A stretch of 64,000 bases of DNA from positions 165,176 through 229,175 of the forward strand of contig MWTB01000002.1 of the NCBI GenBank assembly GCA_002050275.1, read 5' to 3'. Below the pieces are notes generated by a model that was not told the DNA's origin, ran no database searches, and saw only the letters and a program-made list of their open reading frames with translations. Below are positions 15,277 to 24,304 of this stretch, piece after piece (within the stretch, counting starts at the first letter, position 1; each line of letters starts with the position of its first letter). Made by a program: the position numbers and the translations under genes. This stretch comes from Anaerolineae bacterium UTCFX1 (lineage in GTDB: Bacteria; Chloroflexota; Anaerolineae; Anaerolineales; Villigracilaceae).

Positions 15277-16491
15277 TTATTCCAAGATATAGACGATATT
15301 AGCGGGGACGGGCGTTAGAAAATATACCGTGACCCAGGAATGCCACGGCACATAATCATTGTCGCTGTACGCGACGTCGATCCATGGTTTGCCGATGCAT
15401 CCGCCGCAGACATCTCCAACGATGGCGCGGCCATAGCCGGGAATATAAAGCGCTTGCCCGCCCATGGCAAGATACCAGTTATAGCGCATGCCGGCGATGC
15501 CCTTTTGTGCTTTCGCGCCGCTTGACGTTCCATACGAGCAACGATCGCCCCCGGAGCGGCATGGCGAATAAGACGTAACGTACATTTGTACAGCGCGCCA
15601 ATATTCAATAGTTACGCCGTCTACAACGGCTGTCTTGATTTCGATCTTTGTGCCATAGCCTAGAATACGGTTTTGCGGCGGATGGATGACCGCTTCATCT
15701 TCGACGATGCGCGCAACCTCGACGTTGTTCTCGTAACGGATGCGGACGCGCTGTAGCGCCAGTCCCGTCTTGCCCGGTTGTAAAATTTGAGTTTGGTCGA
15801 GCGGGACTTCGGCGGATTGAATCGCTTCGTTCTCGAAAGGAAGCGGTTTCTGCGCCAGCAAGATCGTTTCGTTCACATGCGTGATATTAATCTGTCCATC
15901 GGCAGGCAATCTTTCATTTTCCGGCGGGAGACTGTAGTCGTTTCCGAGCAACGGCATTCCCGCCTCTGCCAGCGCTGAGCCAACGGTCTGAGCGGAAGAT
16001 ATGATTTGCGTCGTTTTTCCGTTCATTACAACCGCTAGAGGTTGAGCGGAGATGAGCGAAATAGGAGTGGTTGCCGCTTGAATAACAGAGATTGGCGTTT
16101 GTAAAGGAATGCTGACCGCGTCTCCGATACGGAACTGTAGCCCGGCGTTTTGCAGCGCTTCGCCTACCGTAAACGCGGAGGTGCGAAGCGTTTGTTGTCC
16201 TTGCGGTGTAGATAATGCGATCGTTGCCGCGCGCCGAATTTGAATAACGGTAGAAGCGCCAGTGGAGAGAACGGAATTTCTTTCGACAACGATCCCGTTG
16301 ACGAGCAGACGGTCTTCAGGCGTGAGAACAAACCCCGCTTGAGTAAGCGCTTCTGCAAGATTCGCTCTATTCGAGCGAACGATAACAACATTTTCGCCGT
16401 CAATGATCGTGATAAGTTGAGAAGCGGAAGGTTGACACGCGAAGAGAAGAAGCGCCATTGCCGCTGCGATATACGCTGTGCGAAATATCAT
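15277..16491 (-). CDS. YabE-like lipoprotein with DUF348, G5 and 3D domains
   Basis: 404 residues. A lipoprotein signal ends in LLFAC (Cys19). Three DUF348-like repeats (about 24-195) include VRSNRANLAEALTQAGF and FTVGEALQNAGL. A G5 domain follows (VRIRYENNVEVARIVEDEAV, about 240-290), then a 3D domain with MYVTSYSPCRSGGDRCSYGTSSG and GRAIVGDVCGGC, DVAY. 3D domains are cell-wall hydrolases (lytic transglycosylase-like fold). A start 13 codons earlier is open, but the ATG at 16491 begins the signal peptide and has TATAAT 6 nt upstream. Co-oriented with rsmA. Confidence 0.88.
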   Translation of the reverse strand: MIFRTAYIAAAMALLLFACQPSASQLITIIDGENVVIVRSNRANLAEALTQAGFVLTPEDRLLVNGIVVERNSVLSTGASTVIQIRRAATIALSTPQGQQTLRTSAFTVGEALQNAGLQFRIGDAVSIPLQTPISVIQAATTPISLISAQPLAVVMNGKTTQIISSAQTVGSALAEAGMPLLGNDYSLPPENERLPADGQINITHVNETILLAQKPLPFENEAIQSAEVPLDQTQILQPGKTGLALQRVRIRYENNVEVARIVEDEAVIHPPQNRILGYGTKIEIKTAVVDGVTIEYWRAVQMYVTSYSPCRSGGDRCSYGTSSGAKAQKGIAGMRYNWYLAMGGQALYIPGYGRAIVGDVCGGCIGKPWIDVAYSDNDYVPWHSWVTVYFLTPVPANIVYILE

Positions 16492-16497
16492 GCGCTC

Positions 16498-16503
16498 ATT
16501 ATA
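16498..16503 (-). promoter_or_regulatory. possible -10 element close to start codon
   Basis: TATAAT on the minus strand, 6 nt before the ATG at 16491. No clear -35. It would give a leaderless transcript starting inside the intergenic gap after the GNAT gene. Confidence 0.35.
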
Positions 16504-16505
16504 AA

Positions 16506-17273
16506 TCACCCCGACTCGTGCAGTGTCCAAACGTTTGGCTCAGCATATACGCCCTCGTCCTTGTCCGCGTCCATGCGCATCGGAGCGAGCGCGCCGGGGA
16601 TGATGTATTGCCCGCTTTGCGGGAACTTCATGCCAGTCCACGCTTCCCATTCGGCGTGTGAGCCGCTGACGACTTTAGAGCGCTGGCAGACTTTGATGAA
16701 CGTTGCGCCAGCCCGCGCTTGGATGCGCAGCCAAGCGTCGAAGGGCGCGCCCGCTTCGTTCTTCCATGTAAGATAGTCGTCCATGCTAATTAGCGGGTAT
16801 TTTGGCTTTTCGTTTGGGCGCACCGGGATGACGATTTGCTTGAACCCATGCGCGCGCGCCGTCGGCTGAAACGACAGTAAAATTGAGCGGCTCAATCCGA
16901 TCTTTTTATATTCTGCGCGCACGCCAACAAATACAGCCGCAAGCAGATTTGGTTTAACGCCTTTTTGATCGTCGTCAACCGCTTTTTGAATGACCCAGTC
17001 CCAGCCTTCGTCGGGCAACTCGCTAAGCGGGGCGCCCCAGTGAAATGGGAAGCTATGTCCGACTGCGACGACTTGGTCTGTCTCTACATCAATCATTAAA
17101 GATTGATGCTTGGCGAAACGGTCAAAGAACTCATGCCAGTAGGTTTGAGCGATTCGATCATGCCACATGAATTCGGGCCAAGAGTCTTTGGCTAGCTGTA
17201 ATGCAGCCTCGCGGTAAATGGGTAATTCTTCTATGGCGGCAAACCTAAATTGATGCGTATGACTCAATTGCAT
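16506..17273 (-). CDS. GNAT-like acetyltransferase, substrate unknown
   Basis: 255 residues. The fold is suggested by the N-terminal helix IYREAALQLAKDSWPEF, then AAVFVGVRAEYKKIGLSRSILLSFQPTARAHG, the acetyl-CoA-binding region in altered form, and IVIPVRPN. Substrate not predictable. The start needs a note: AGGAGGA directly abuts the ATG at 17273, too close for normal initiation, so the TTG two codons later (17267) may be the true start. It is 14 nt before the G5/3D gene. Confidence 0.65.
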   Translation of the reverse strand: MQLSHTHQFRFAAIEELPIYREAALQLAKDSWPEFMWHDRIAQTYWHEFFDRFAKHQSLMIDVETDQVVAVGHSFPFHWGAPLSELPDEGWDWVIQKAVDDDQKGVKPNLLAAVFVGVRAEYKKIGLSRSILLSFQPTARAHGFKQIVIPVRPNEKPKYPLISMDDYLTWKNEAGAPFDAWLRIQARAGATFIKVCQRSKVVSGSHAEWEAWTGMKFPQSGQYIIPGALAPMRMDADKDEGVYAEPNVWTLHESG

Positions 17274-17336
17274 TCCTCCTAGAGTTGAAATTGTTGCGAC
17301 CCTGTTGATAGTTGAATTATATTACAATAAATAGAA

Positions 17337-18131
17337 ATGATGTCTAAGCCGATTCTGACAAGCCTGAGCAACCCCCTGATCAAGCAAGCGCGCGCGCTAC
17401 GCCAGCGAAAAGCGCGCGTTGAAAGCGGACTCTTCCTCGTTGAGGGCATTCACCATGTAGGCGAAGCGGTGGAGGCGGGCTGGGAAATTCAATCGTTGTT
17501 ATACGCGCCTGAAATATTGACAAGCGTGTTCGGTTTGGAGTTGGCGTCCCGGCTTGGCGCGAGAAGTCAGCCGATCTCGATCGAGGCGATGAAGTCGCTT
17601 GCCGGCAAAGAAAATCCGCAGGGGATTATTGCAATTGTCCGTCAGCGCCAAATGAAGATCGCCGATCTTCCTCCTGTGACGGTTGCGGTCGCATTGGTCG
17701 CTCCACAAGACCCGGGCAATGTGGGGACGATTCTCCGCACAATGGACGCTGTTGGCGCGGAAGCGCTGTTCTTGCTCGATGGCGGTGTCGAGTTGTATCA
17801 TCCGACGGCGGTTCGCTCCAGCATGGGCGCGCTGTTTTGGATGCCGGTCATTTCGACCGTCTTTGATAACTTTCTGACATGGGCGCGTACAGGAGCGTTT
17901 CAACTTATTGGGACCTCGGCTCATGTGCGCGCAGATCATCGTGCGCTTGCGCCGTGCGCTCGATGGGCGTTGGTATTGGGGAGCGAGCAAAAGGGTCTTT
18001 CTCCTGAGCAACTGCGCGCTTGCGATGACGTTGTGTCTTTGCCTATGCGAGGACGCGTCAGCTCGTTGAACTTGGCGGTGGCGACAGGCGCGTTGCTGTA
18101 TGCGTTAAGCGCGCAGAGACAGGCGCGGTAG
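17337..18131 (+). CDS. SpoU/TrmH-family RNA 2'-O-methyltransferase
   Basis: 264 residues. An N-terminal substrate-binding domain (NPLIKQARALRQRKARVESGLFLVEG) precedes the SPOUT knot: motif 1 PQDPGNVGTILRTMDAVG, motif 2 LVLGSEQKGLS, motif 3 SLNLAVATGALLYAL. It methylates ribose in rRNA or tRNA; the exact target is not known from sequence. Two ATGs in a row (17337, 17340) are possible starts; no SD is seen and TACAAT lies 8 nt upstream, so the transcript may be leaderless. Confidence 0.88.
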   Translation: MMSKPILTSLSNPLIKQARALRQRKARVESGLFLVEGIHHVGEAVEAGWEIQSLLYAPEILTSVFGLELASRLGARSQPISIEAMKSLAGKENPQGIIAIVRQRQMKIADLPPVTVAVALVAPQDPGNVGTILRTMDAVGAEALFLLDGGVELYHPTAVRSSMGALFWMPVISTVFDNFLTWARTGAFQLIGTSAHVRADHRALAPCARWALVLGSEQKGLSPEQLRACDDVVSLPMRGRVSSLNLAVATGALLYALSAQRQAR

Positions 18132-18140
18132 CCTGTCTCT
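18115..18140 (+). terminator. hairpin at end of the TrmH-family gene
   Basis: AGAGACAGGC / GCCTGTCTCT with a 6-nt loop, a perfect 10-bp stem spanning the stop codon. No T run follows, so termination is uncertain. Confidence 0.45.
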
Positions 18141-18160
18141 GCAATGTGGATGAGTGTTTG

Positions 18161-18385
18161 TTAAAACTCGTCTTCGTCTTCGTCCCAAAGATCGTCGTCT
18201 TCGCCTTCTTCGTCTTCCTCCCAGCCCTCGACTTCATCCTCGTCCCAAGCATCCTGATTGTCAACTTCGCCGCTGGGTTTGTAGGTGGCGCAACCGGTAT
18301 CGGGATCTAGTTCTATAGCGGCGGCGCTGCAATAGCCTTCGTCTAGAAAGACGCAATCTACATAGTGGCATTTAATACGGGGCAT
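18161..18385 (-). CDS. small DUF1540-like Cys protein with acidic tail
   Basis: 74 residues. The N-terminal half has four Cys in IKCHYVDCVFLDEGYC and GCATY, the pattern of DUF1540-type putative metal-binding proteins. The C-terminal half is almost only Asp, Glu and Trp. The ATG at 18385 is fixed by AGGAGGAAAG upstream; a longer frame would run into the VKOR gene. It is 14 nt after the VKOR gene and probably in its operon. Function unknown. Confidence 0.75.
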   Translation of the reverse strand: MPRIKCHYVDCVFLDEGYCSAAAIELDPDTGCATYKPSGEVDNQDAWDEDEVEGWEEDEEGEDDDLWDEDEDEF

Positions 18386-18399
18386 TCTTTCCTCCTGAA

Positions 18400-18822
18400 T
18401 TATGATTCTTTGATAAGGCGAACGATAGAAATGCCAAAAATTAACGTCATCGTTATCTGTGAAGTGACGCAAAACGGGCAATAAGATTTGAGCAACGCGG
18501 CTTCCACATATACTAAATATAAAGTAAAGAAAAAGCCGGTGACTGAGAGAGCGAAGAAGAGCAACGGTCCGTTTTGCTGAAAGAAGCCAGGCTTTCGTCC
18601 CAGCCGTAAAACGACGAGCAAGGCGAGATAGCCTATTGCGCCGATGATCGCCACCGGAACGCCGTACACTTCAGAGTAGCGGCTGGCGTTCACTACAGAA
18701 CAGCCTTGCGACCCGATGCACATATTATCGTTTGCCGTAATCTTGTAAATGGTCATGTAAATGGACACCAGCAGCCCGATGAGCGTGAGCGCGGTTGTAA
18801 TTTGTAAAAGACGTTTATTCAT
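18400..18822 (-). CDS. vitamin K epoxide reductase (VKOR) family protein
   Basis: 140 residues, four predicted membrane helices. The active-site CPFC (C115, C118) lies at the start of the last helix, and a loop Cys pair (C35, C41 in CIGSQGC) shuttles electrons. In bacteria lacking DsbB, VKOR re-oxidises a DsbA-like thioredoxin to form disulfides in exported proteins. No DsbA-like gene is adjacent. It is 6 nt downstream of moeA and upstream of the DUF1540-like gene. Confidence 0.92.
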   Translation of the reverse strand: MNKRLLQITTALTLIGLLVSIYMTIYKITANDNMCIGSQGCSVVNASRYSEVYGVPVAIIGAIGYLALLVVLRLGRKPGFFQQNGPLLFFALSVTGFFFTLYLVYVEAALLKSYCPFCVTSQITMTLIFGISIVRLIKES

Positions 18823-18828
18823 AGTTTC

Positions 18829-20061
18829 TCAGATAAGCCATGCGTTGATTTCTTGTCCGGCAGGCACGCATTTTACACCAGCGGGAATAATTAGTAAAGC
18901 GTTTGCGTTTGCTAACGCCGACAGGTTGCCTGAACCTTGATGACCTGTAAGATGGGCTTGCCAGACGCCGTTTTCTTCTTGAATGAATGCATGCAGATAG
19001 CTTTCGCGCCCGTCTGACTGAATCTCTTCCGCGCATCGCACGCGGACTTCCCGTCTGCGCGCACCGCCCAAGCCGCTTAACCTTCCCAGCGCCTCGCGGA
19101 CGAACGCTTCGAAGCCGACGAACGCTGAAACAGGGTTGCCCGGCAGACCGATGAAAGGAATGCCTTGATAGTCGCCAAATGCAAGGGGTTTCCCCGGGCG
19201 CATATTGACGCGCCAGAAGTCCATGCTGCCGTCGGATTCGAGCGCCGCTTTTACGAAATCGTAAGCGCCTACGCTGACTCCCGCGGAAGAAAGGATTAAA
19301 TCCACTTGTAGACGAGCGGCTTCGTCAAGCGTTGCTTTGACTGATGAGAAGTTATCCTTTGCAGTTCCGAGTTTGAGCGTTTCTGCTCCAGCAGATCGGA
19401 TCAGCCCCGCCAACATATACGAATTCGAATCACGAATTTTACCCGGCGAGAGCGGAGTGTCTACTTCAAGCAATTCGTCGCCTGAGGAAAACAGCGCCAC
19501 GCGCGGCTTTCGATAAATTGTGACGGCAGCGATTCCGAGCGTGGCAAGTAAACCCAGCGCGCGCGGCGTAAGCGGGCGCCCTGCGCGAAGGGCGACTTCG
19601 CCTCGGTGGATGTCCATTCCTCGCGAGCGAATGTATGCGCCGACGGCGGCAGGCTTGAATATTTCAATGTGTTCTGGCGCAAGTGCGCCGGCGTCGCGGT
19701 TGTCGAAATCGGTATCTTCGACAGGGATTACCGCGTCGGCGCCGACTGGCATGTGAGCGCCGGTCATAATCCGGGCGGCTTCACCGGCGGCGATGGGCGT
19801 TGTCGAGACGGAGCCGGCTGGAATGTCGGCAACCACGCGTAGGCGGCGAGGCGAAGCGGAACTTGCTTCCGTCGTATCGGCTGCGCGGACGGCGAAGCCA
19901 TCCATGGAAGAGTTATCAAAAGATGGGAGATCGCCTGTTGCGAAAATATCTTCTGCGAGTGTGCGACTCAAACAATCTGCCAGCGGCAGAGATTCAGTTG
20001 GTAAGGGTTGGAATTGAGCGAGTACGCGCGCGCGCGCGTCGCCAACGCTGAGCAATGTCAT
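18829..20061 (-). CDS. moeA: molybdopterin molybdenumtransferase
   Basis: 410 residues, the usual length. It inserts molybdate into adenylylated molybdopterin to give Mo cofactor. Motifs: LPSFDNSSMDGFAVRAAD near the N-terminus, GEAARIMTGAHMPVGADAVIPVEDT, SSGDELLE, KIRDSNSYML, SAGVSVGAYDFVK and FIGLPGNPVSAFVGFEAFV. No other Mo cofactor gene is in the window. Likely co-transcribed with the VKOR gene. Confidence 0.95.
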   Translation of the reverse strand: MTLLSVGDARARVLAQFQPLPTESLPLADCLSRTLAEDIFATGDLPSFDNSSMDGFAVRAADTTEASSASPRRLRVVADIPAGSVSTTPIAAGEAARIMTGAHMPVGADAVIPVEDTDFDNRDAGALAPEHIEIFKPAAVGAYIRSRGMDIHRGEVALRAGRPLTPRALGLLATLGIAAVTIYRKPRVALFSSGDELLEVDTPLSPGKIRDSNSYMLAGLIRSAGAETLKLGTAKDNFSSVKATLDEAARLQVDLILSSAGVSVGAYDFVKAALESDGSMDFWRVNMRPGKPLAFGDYQGIPFIGLPGNPVSAFVGFEAFVREALGRLSGLGGARRREVRVRCAEEIQSDGRESYLHAFIQEENGVWQAHLTGHQGSGNLSALANANALLIIPAGVKCVPAGQEINAWLI

Positions 20062-20109
20062 GATGAGGCGGCGACATTATACTGCAATTGGTTTGAAAAT
20101 AAAACGCGG

Positions 20110-22374
20110 CTAGCCGGTCACGCGGCGGGCTTCGATCACATTTTGGACGTTTTCAATACGCGTTAGCACGCGGCTTAATTGTTCAAGGTTGCGCACGTCT
20201 ACCACAAGGCGGAGGTCGGCGATGCTGCTGCGATCGAAGCTGACTTTAACTCCTGAGATGTTTACGCCTTCATTCTCTAATAACGAAGAGATATCCTTCA
20301 ATAAGCCTCCGCGATCATAGGCTTTGACGCGGATAGAGACAGGAAATAGCTGTTCGGTGACGCCCCAATCGACTCGCAGGAAGCGTTCTGTGTCGTGACG
20401 GCGCAACATGTTTGGACAGTCTTGCCGATGGACCGATGCGCCGCGTCCGCGAGTGATATAGGCAATAATAGGATCGCCGGGCGTTGGGCTGCAACAACGC
20501 GCCAACTGCCAGTAGAGACCTTTTAATCCGACGACTTGCACGGCGGCGTTATCGCGTTTCTTTGGATCAGGGGCGGCGATCTTGAATATCTCGGTGGCTT
20601 CTTCCGTTTCGCCGACTTGCGTAATAACCTTTTTAAGCGTAAGGTCGCCGTATCCAATAGCGATAAACATTTCTTCTTGAGTTTTATATCCCAACTCTCG
20701 CGCCAGTTTCTCGAAATTGGTGTCGGAGAGACCAAGCCGCTGTAACTCGCGCTCAAGGTCGGCGCGTCCCTGTGAAAGATTCTGCTCAACTTGCTGCTTC
20801 TTGAACCAAGCTTTAATTTTTGAGCGGGCGCGTTGAGTTTTCACATATCCCAAATTGGGGTTTAGCCAATCGCGGCTGGGACCGCCCTGTTTAGAAGTCC
20901 GTTTTGCGGTTGAGATTTCAACTTGCTCGAAATTTTTCAACTCGTGCGACAGCGGGACGAGTTTTCCATTAACGCGCGCGCCGCGGCAGAAATGCCCGAT
21001 GTCGGTATGAACGCGATAGGCGAAGTCAATCGGCGTGGAGCCGACAGGCAGTTCGATCATATCGCCTTTGGGCGTATAAACCGTCACATACTCCTGTAAT
21101 ACGTCCGACTTCATGCCCTCGACGAACTCGCGTGCATCTTGCACCTCGTTCAATTGCTCCATGCGACTGCGGACTTGCTTGATGCGTTTTTCGTACGATT
21201 TATCGTGCGGCGCGCCTCCTTTGTAGCGCCAGTGAGCGGCGATGCCGTGTTCGGCGTTTTCGTGCATTTCCTGCGTGCGGATCTGAACTTCGAGCGGACG
21301 CCCGTCGTCATAGATCACCGCCGTATGAAGCGACTGATACCGATTCTCTTTCGGTGCGGCGATATAGTCGTCGAATTCCTCGCGTATCGGTCTCCACGTC
21401 ATGTGGATCACGCCCAACGCGGCGTAACACGCCGCTTCGTTTTGCACGATGAGGCGCACCGCTCTTACGTCGCGTAGATGATCGAACGATTTCCCTTTGT
21501 TCGTCATCTTCTTGTAAATGGAATAGATATGTTTAGGTCTGCCGCTGATCTCGGCTTGTATATTGTTGCGCTTGAGAGTTTGCGTAAGCTTGCCGATGAT
21601 TTCGGCAATTTGCTTTTCTCGGTCCGGTCTCTTTCCTTGAATCTGACTGGCGATCTCCTTGTATTTCTCTGGATTGAGATATCGAAAACTGAGGTCTTCA
21701 AGCTCCCATTTGATCTGCCAGACTCCCAGTAAATTAGCGAGCGGCGCGAAGATATCGAGCGTCTCTTGGGCGATGCGTTTTTGCTTCTCTGTCGACGTGA
21801 AGCCGAGTGTGCGCATATTGTGCAGGCGATCCGCCAGTTTGATTAAAGCTACGCGCGGATCGTCGCGCATGAAGAGGAACGCTTTGCGAAGACTCTCCGA
21901 CTTGAGGTCGCTTTGGCTTGCTTTAAGATCGCGCATGCGTTGGTGACTGTCGCCGGGCGAGGCGAAACGCGTTTCTGCATCGTCTGCGCGTTCGTTTTCT
22001 TTCTTTGTATGTTGGCGTTTGTGTGAAACACGCGGAAAAGCCGTTAATTTTGTTACGCCGTCTACCAGAATGGAGACGGTATCGTCAAATTCATTACGGA
22101 TGTCGCTCAGGGTGACCGAGGTGTCTTCTACGGTATCGTGAAGCAGCGCCGCCGCTATCACGGTTGCGGGAACGTGTAGATCGGCGAGGATATTTGCTAC
22201 GGCGATGCAGTGAGTGATGTAAGGTTCGCCGGAACTTCGTGTTTGTCCGCGATGCGCTTGTTCCGCGAGCTCATAAGCGCGTTGAATCCGCCTTCGATCA
22301 TCGTCGGAACTGTAATTTGCGAGGAGGGATTTTGGCAGTTCGTCGGGGGATACGGGCAAGGATCTCGATTTCAT
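20110..22374 (-). CDS. rel: bifunctional (p)ppGpp synthetase/hydrolase of RelA/SpoT type
   Basis: 754 residues. The N-terminal HD hydrolase domain has ALLHDTVEDT (H79, D80). The synthetase domain contains GRPKHIYSIYKKM and RDVRAVRLIV; then come a TGS domain (VTVYTPKGDMIELP), a zinc-finger-like region near GLYWQLARCCSPTPGDPI, and a C-terminal ACT domain. Both catalytic halves keep key residues, so it should make and degrade the alarmone. An insert of some 40 residues lies in the HD domain between GVTKLTAF and LRKAFLFM. ATG at 22374 chosen as the family start; no SD, with TACAAT 7 nt upstream. Confidence 0.95.
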   Translation of the reverse strand: MKSRSLPVSPDELPKSLLANYSSDDDRRRIQRAYELAEQAHRGQTRSSGEPYITHCIAVANILADLHVPATVIAAALLHDTVEDTSVTLSDIRNEFDDTVSILVDGVTKLTAFPRVSHKRQHTKKENERADDAETRFASPGDSHQRMRDLKASQSDLKSESLRKAFLFMRDDPRVALIKLADRLHNMRTLGFTSTEKQKRIAQETLDIFAPLANLLGVWQIKWELEDLSFRYLNPEKYKEIASQIQGKRPDREKQIAEIIGKLTQTLKRNNIQAEISGRPKHIYSIYKKMTNKGKSFDHLRDVRAVRLIVQNEAACYAALGVIHMTWRPIREEFDDYIAAPKENRYQSLHTAVIYDDGRPLEVQIRTQEMHENAEHGIAAHWRYKGGAPHDKSYEKRIKQVRSRMEQLNEVQDAREFVEGMKSDVLQEYVTVYTPKGDMIELPVGSTPIDFAYRVHTDIGHFCRGARVNGKLVPLSHELKNFEQVEISTAKRTSKQGGPSRDWLNPNLGYVKTQRARSKIKAWFKKQQVEQNLSQGRADLERELQRLGLSDTNFEKLARELGYKTQEEMFIAIGYGDLTLKKVITQVGETEEATEIFKIAAPDPKKRDNAAVQVVGLKGLYWQLARCCSPTPGDPIIAYITRGRGASVHRQDCPNMLRRHDTERFLRVDWGVTEQLFPVSIRVKAYDRGGLLKDISSLLENEGVNISGVKVSFDRSSIADLRLVVDVRNLEQLSRVLTRIENVQNVIEARRVTG

Positions 22375-22466
22375 GCTATAAATTGTACTATGTAAGCAGT
22401 TTTTCTTTGAGGGCTTGGTCGGTTGGCGGATAAATCCTTCTCGGCCTGCCAAAGGAGAGATCGTCA

Positions 22467-22955
22467 GTGCCAATCGTCAATAATGTCACGCGTTTGCTTG
22501 ATTCGCGTAAAATCTCTTATAGCGCGTATGAACTCCCGCTTGAAAAACTCGGCGCGCAAGAGTCTGCGCGTATTCTGGACGTTGAACTTGCGTCTCTTTT
22601 CAAAACGATCGTTGTCGCGCGCGATAAGCCTAAGAAACCTTTGTTGGTCGTTGTGCCGGGCGATGCGATCGTAGGCTTGAAACGATTGGCGGCGGTATTA
22701 AGGGAAAAGAAAGTTTATTTGCCGACGGAAAAAGAAGCAGAGCTCATGACTGGCTTGCAAGCGGGGGGCATTTCGCCGTTGGCTCTGCTCAATAAGGGTT
22801 TTCAAGTCGTTATTGACTCCTCTGTGAGAAAATTTGATCAAATTCATATCTCAGGCGGGCAGAGAGGATTAAATATCAAACTAGCGGTTAAAGATTTAAT
22901 CCAATTGACGAACGCGCTTGTTGAGTCGGTGGCTAAGCCTAGAGTAGAAGGATGA
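22467..22955 (+). CDS. ybaK: YbaK/EbsC-type aminoacyl-tRNA deacylase
   Basis: 162 residues. The family hydrolyses mischarged tRNAs, typically Cys-tRNA(Pro). Motifs: VTRLLDSRKISYSAYEL at the N-terminus, LFKTIVVARDK, LLVVVPGD (catalytic Lys/Gly region) and TGLQAGGISPLALL. GTG start at 22467, with AAAGGAGA upstream. Divergent from rel (92 bp between). A bidirectional terminator follows. Confidence 0.9.
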   Translation: MPIVNNVTRLLDSRKISYSAYELPLEKLGAQESARILDVELASLFKTIVVARDKPKKPLLVVVPGDAIVGLKRLAAVLREKKVYLPTEKEAELMTGLQAGGISPLALLNKGFQVVIDSSVRKFDQIHISGGQRGLNIKLAVKDLIQLTNALVESVAKPRVEG

Positions 22956-22973
22956 TCCCCGTGTGAAGGGATC

Positions 22974-23007
22974 AAAAAACAGCGGTATTTTAGCGCCGCT
23001 GTTTTTT
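22974..23007. terminator. bidirectional terminator
   Basis: AAAAAACAGCGG / CCGCTGTTTTTT with a 10-nt loop, between convergent genes ending at 22955 (+) and 23030 (-). Runs of A and T on both sides serve both directions. Confidence 0.9.
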
Positions 23008-23029
23008 TGATTTATGGATGTCTGCGTTC

Positions 23030-23635
23030 TTAGTGGAACTTAATGGAGTCTTCTTTAATTTCAAACGTCCACTTATCTGGGTTATTAATGCAGCCGTATC
23101 CAGCCGAGTTGAATGCGTGTTTGTTGTCCAAACTCCATGCCCAGAGATTGTAGCAACCATAGACGAGGTCGGTAATCACAACCGCATCGCCGTTTTTGCC
23201 CAAGTCGTATGATCTATAGCCGCACTCATCGAGGGCGGTCTTATTTAGATAGAGCGAAATTCGAACAGGCGACTTCGTTGAATTGACGATCTTGATGGTC
23301 GTGCCGTTGCCTTTGGGAGTTCCCAGCACGCGCGTCGCACAGTAATCGCCTGAGGCGCTTGCCAGCGTGTTTGTCGGCATAACTTGCTCAATGGTGGGGA
23401 GTAAAAGCGCCGTTTCAGTCGGCGGCGGCGTTTCGGTCGGCGTTTCGGTCGGCGGGATGGGCGTATTGGTTGGAATTGCCGCCTGCGTTTCTGCGACGAT
23501 CGTCAGCGCTGCTGCGACGGCGGTGCCTTGCACTTCTTCCACGCTGACAGTTGGGACGGCGGGTTGCCCGCTGCCACAGGCGGAAAGCAACGCAACGAGG
23601 ACGGTAGATGCCCAAATGATTCGAATGTGTTTCAT
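23030..23635 (-). CDS. Thr/Pro-linker lipoprotein, unknown function (paralogue 1)
   Basis: 201 residues. Lipobox LLSAC (Cys20). A helical stretch (VQGTAVAAALTIVAETQAAI) is followed by a Thr/Pro/Glu linker of about 30 residues and a C-terminal domain with four Cys (DYCATRVLG..., DECGYRSYDLG, VYGCYNLWAW, GYGCINNPDKW) that may form disulfides. It shares the helix-plus-linker design with the next two genes. Surface-exposed and membrane-anchored by prediction; function unknown. Last gene of a run of lipoprotein genes. Confidence 0.8.
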   Translation of the reverse strand: MKHIRIIWASTVLVALLSACGSGQPAVPTVSVEEVQGTAVAAALTIVAETQAAIPTNTPIPPTETPTETPPPTETALLLPTIEQVMPTNTLASASGDYCATRVLGTPKGNGTTIKIVNSTKSPVRISLYLNKTALDECGYRSYDLGKNGDAVVITDLVYGCYNLWAWSLDNKHAFNSAGYGCINNPDKWTFEIKEDSIKFH

Positions 23636-23662
23636 TAATTTAATCTCCTGGAAAGTATATTT

Positions 23663-24286
23663 TCAGCAATTTGGATAGCATCCGCCTTTAGCGACGATTG
23701 TATCTTTTCGGATGATGATCTTCCAGCTTCCGCCGTTGAGCGCGAAGCCCCCTGAGGTCGTGAACTTCTTGGGACCGTTGACGTAAGCGTAAGCGCTGTA
23801 ATAACCTGCAGGTCCCGAGAATGAGCCGCCCGTAGTCGCAGGTATAAAGCCGCATTCTCCTTGAGAAGTCGTCACATAAAGAGATAGGATAATATCGCTG
23901 GCTTTTGCGTTGGTCTCATTGGTTACTTGAATTTTTGTCGTTGGAACGCTCCACGAAGAAAGGATTTTGTTGCAAGGGTCTTTGGTGGGACCTGCCGCTT
24001 GCGGAGCGAGCGTGAAGGTCGCAGTCGGAAGAAGCGGATCGATTGTCGGTTCGAGTGTCGCCGTCTCTGTGGGGCGAGGCGTGGCGGTGAAAGTCGCCGT
24101 GGGCGGCAGCGTTGTTTCAGTCGGAATCGAGGCTTGTGTTTCGGCGATCATGGTGAAAGCCGCTGCTTGAGCCGTTGCGGCAACATTCGCAGAATCGAGC
24201 GTGGGCGCCGCGGCGGGCGCTGTTCCTCCGCACGCGCTGAGAGCGACGCTGAGAGCGACTCCAAGCGCCAAGAATTTGTGCTTCAT
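23663..24286 (-). CDS. Thr/Pro-linker lipoprotein, unknown function (paralogue 2)
   Basis: 207 residues. Lipobox ALSAC (Cys20). The segment AATAQAAAFTMIAETQASIPTE closely matches the corresponding segment of the neighbour, ahead of a Thr/Pro-rich linker. The C-terminal domain (KIQVTNETNAKASDIILSLY, GECGF, YYSAYAYVNGPKKFTTSGGF) resembles the neighbour's in layout but differs in sequence. An extracytoplasmic beta-rich domain is likely. Function unknown. Confidence 0.8.
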   Translation of the reverse strand: MKHKFLALGVALSVALSACGGTAPAAAPTLDSANVAATAQAAAFTMIAETQASIPTETTLPPTATFTATPRPTETATLEPTIDPLLPTATFTLAPQAAGPTKDPCNKILSSWSVPTTKIQVTNETNAKASDIILSLYVTTSQGECGFIPATTGGSFSGPAGYYSAYAYVNGPKKFTTSGGFALNGGSWKIIIRKDTIVAKGGCYPNC

Positions 24287-24304
24287 TGGGAATATGTCCT
24301 TATG

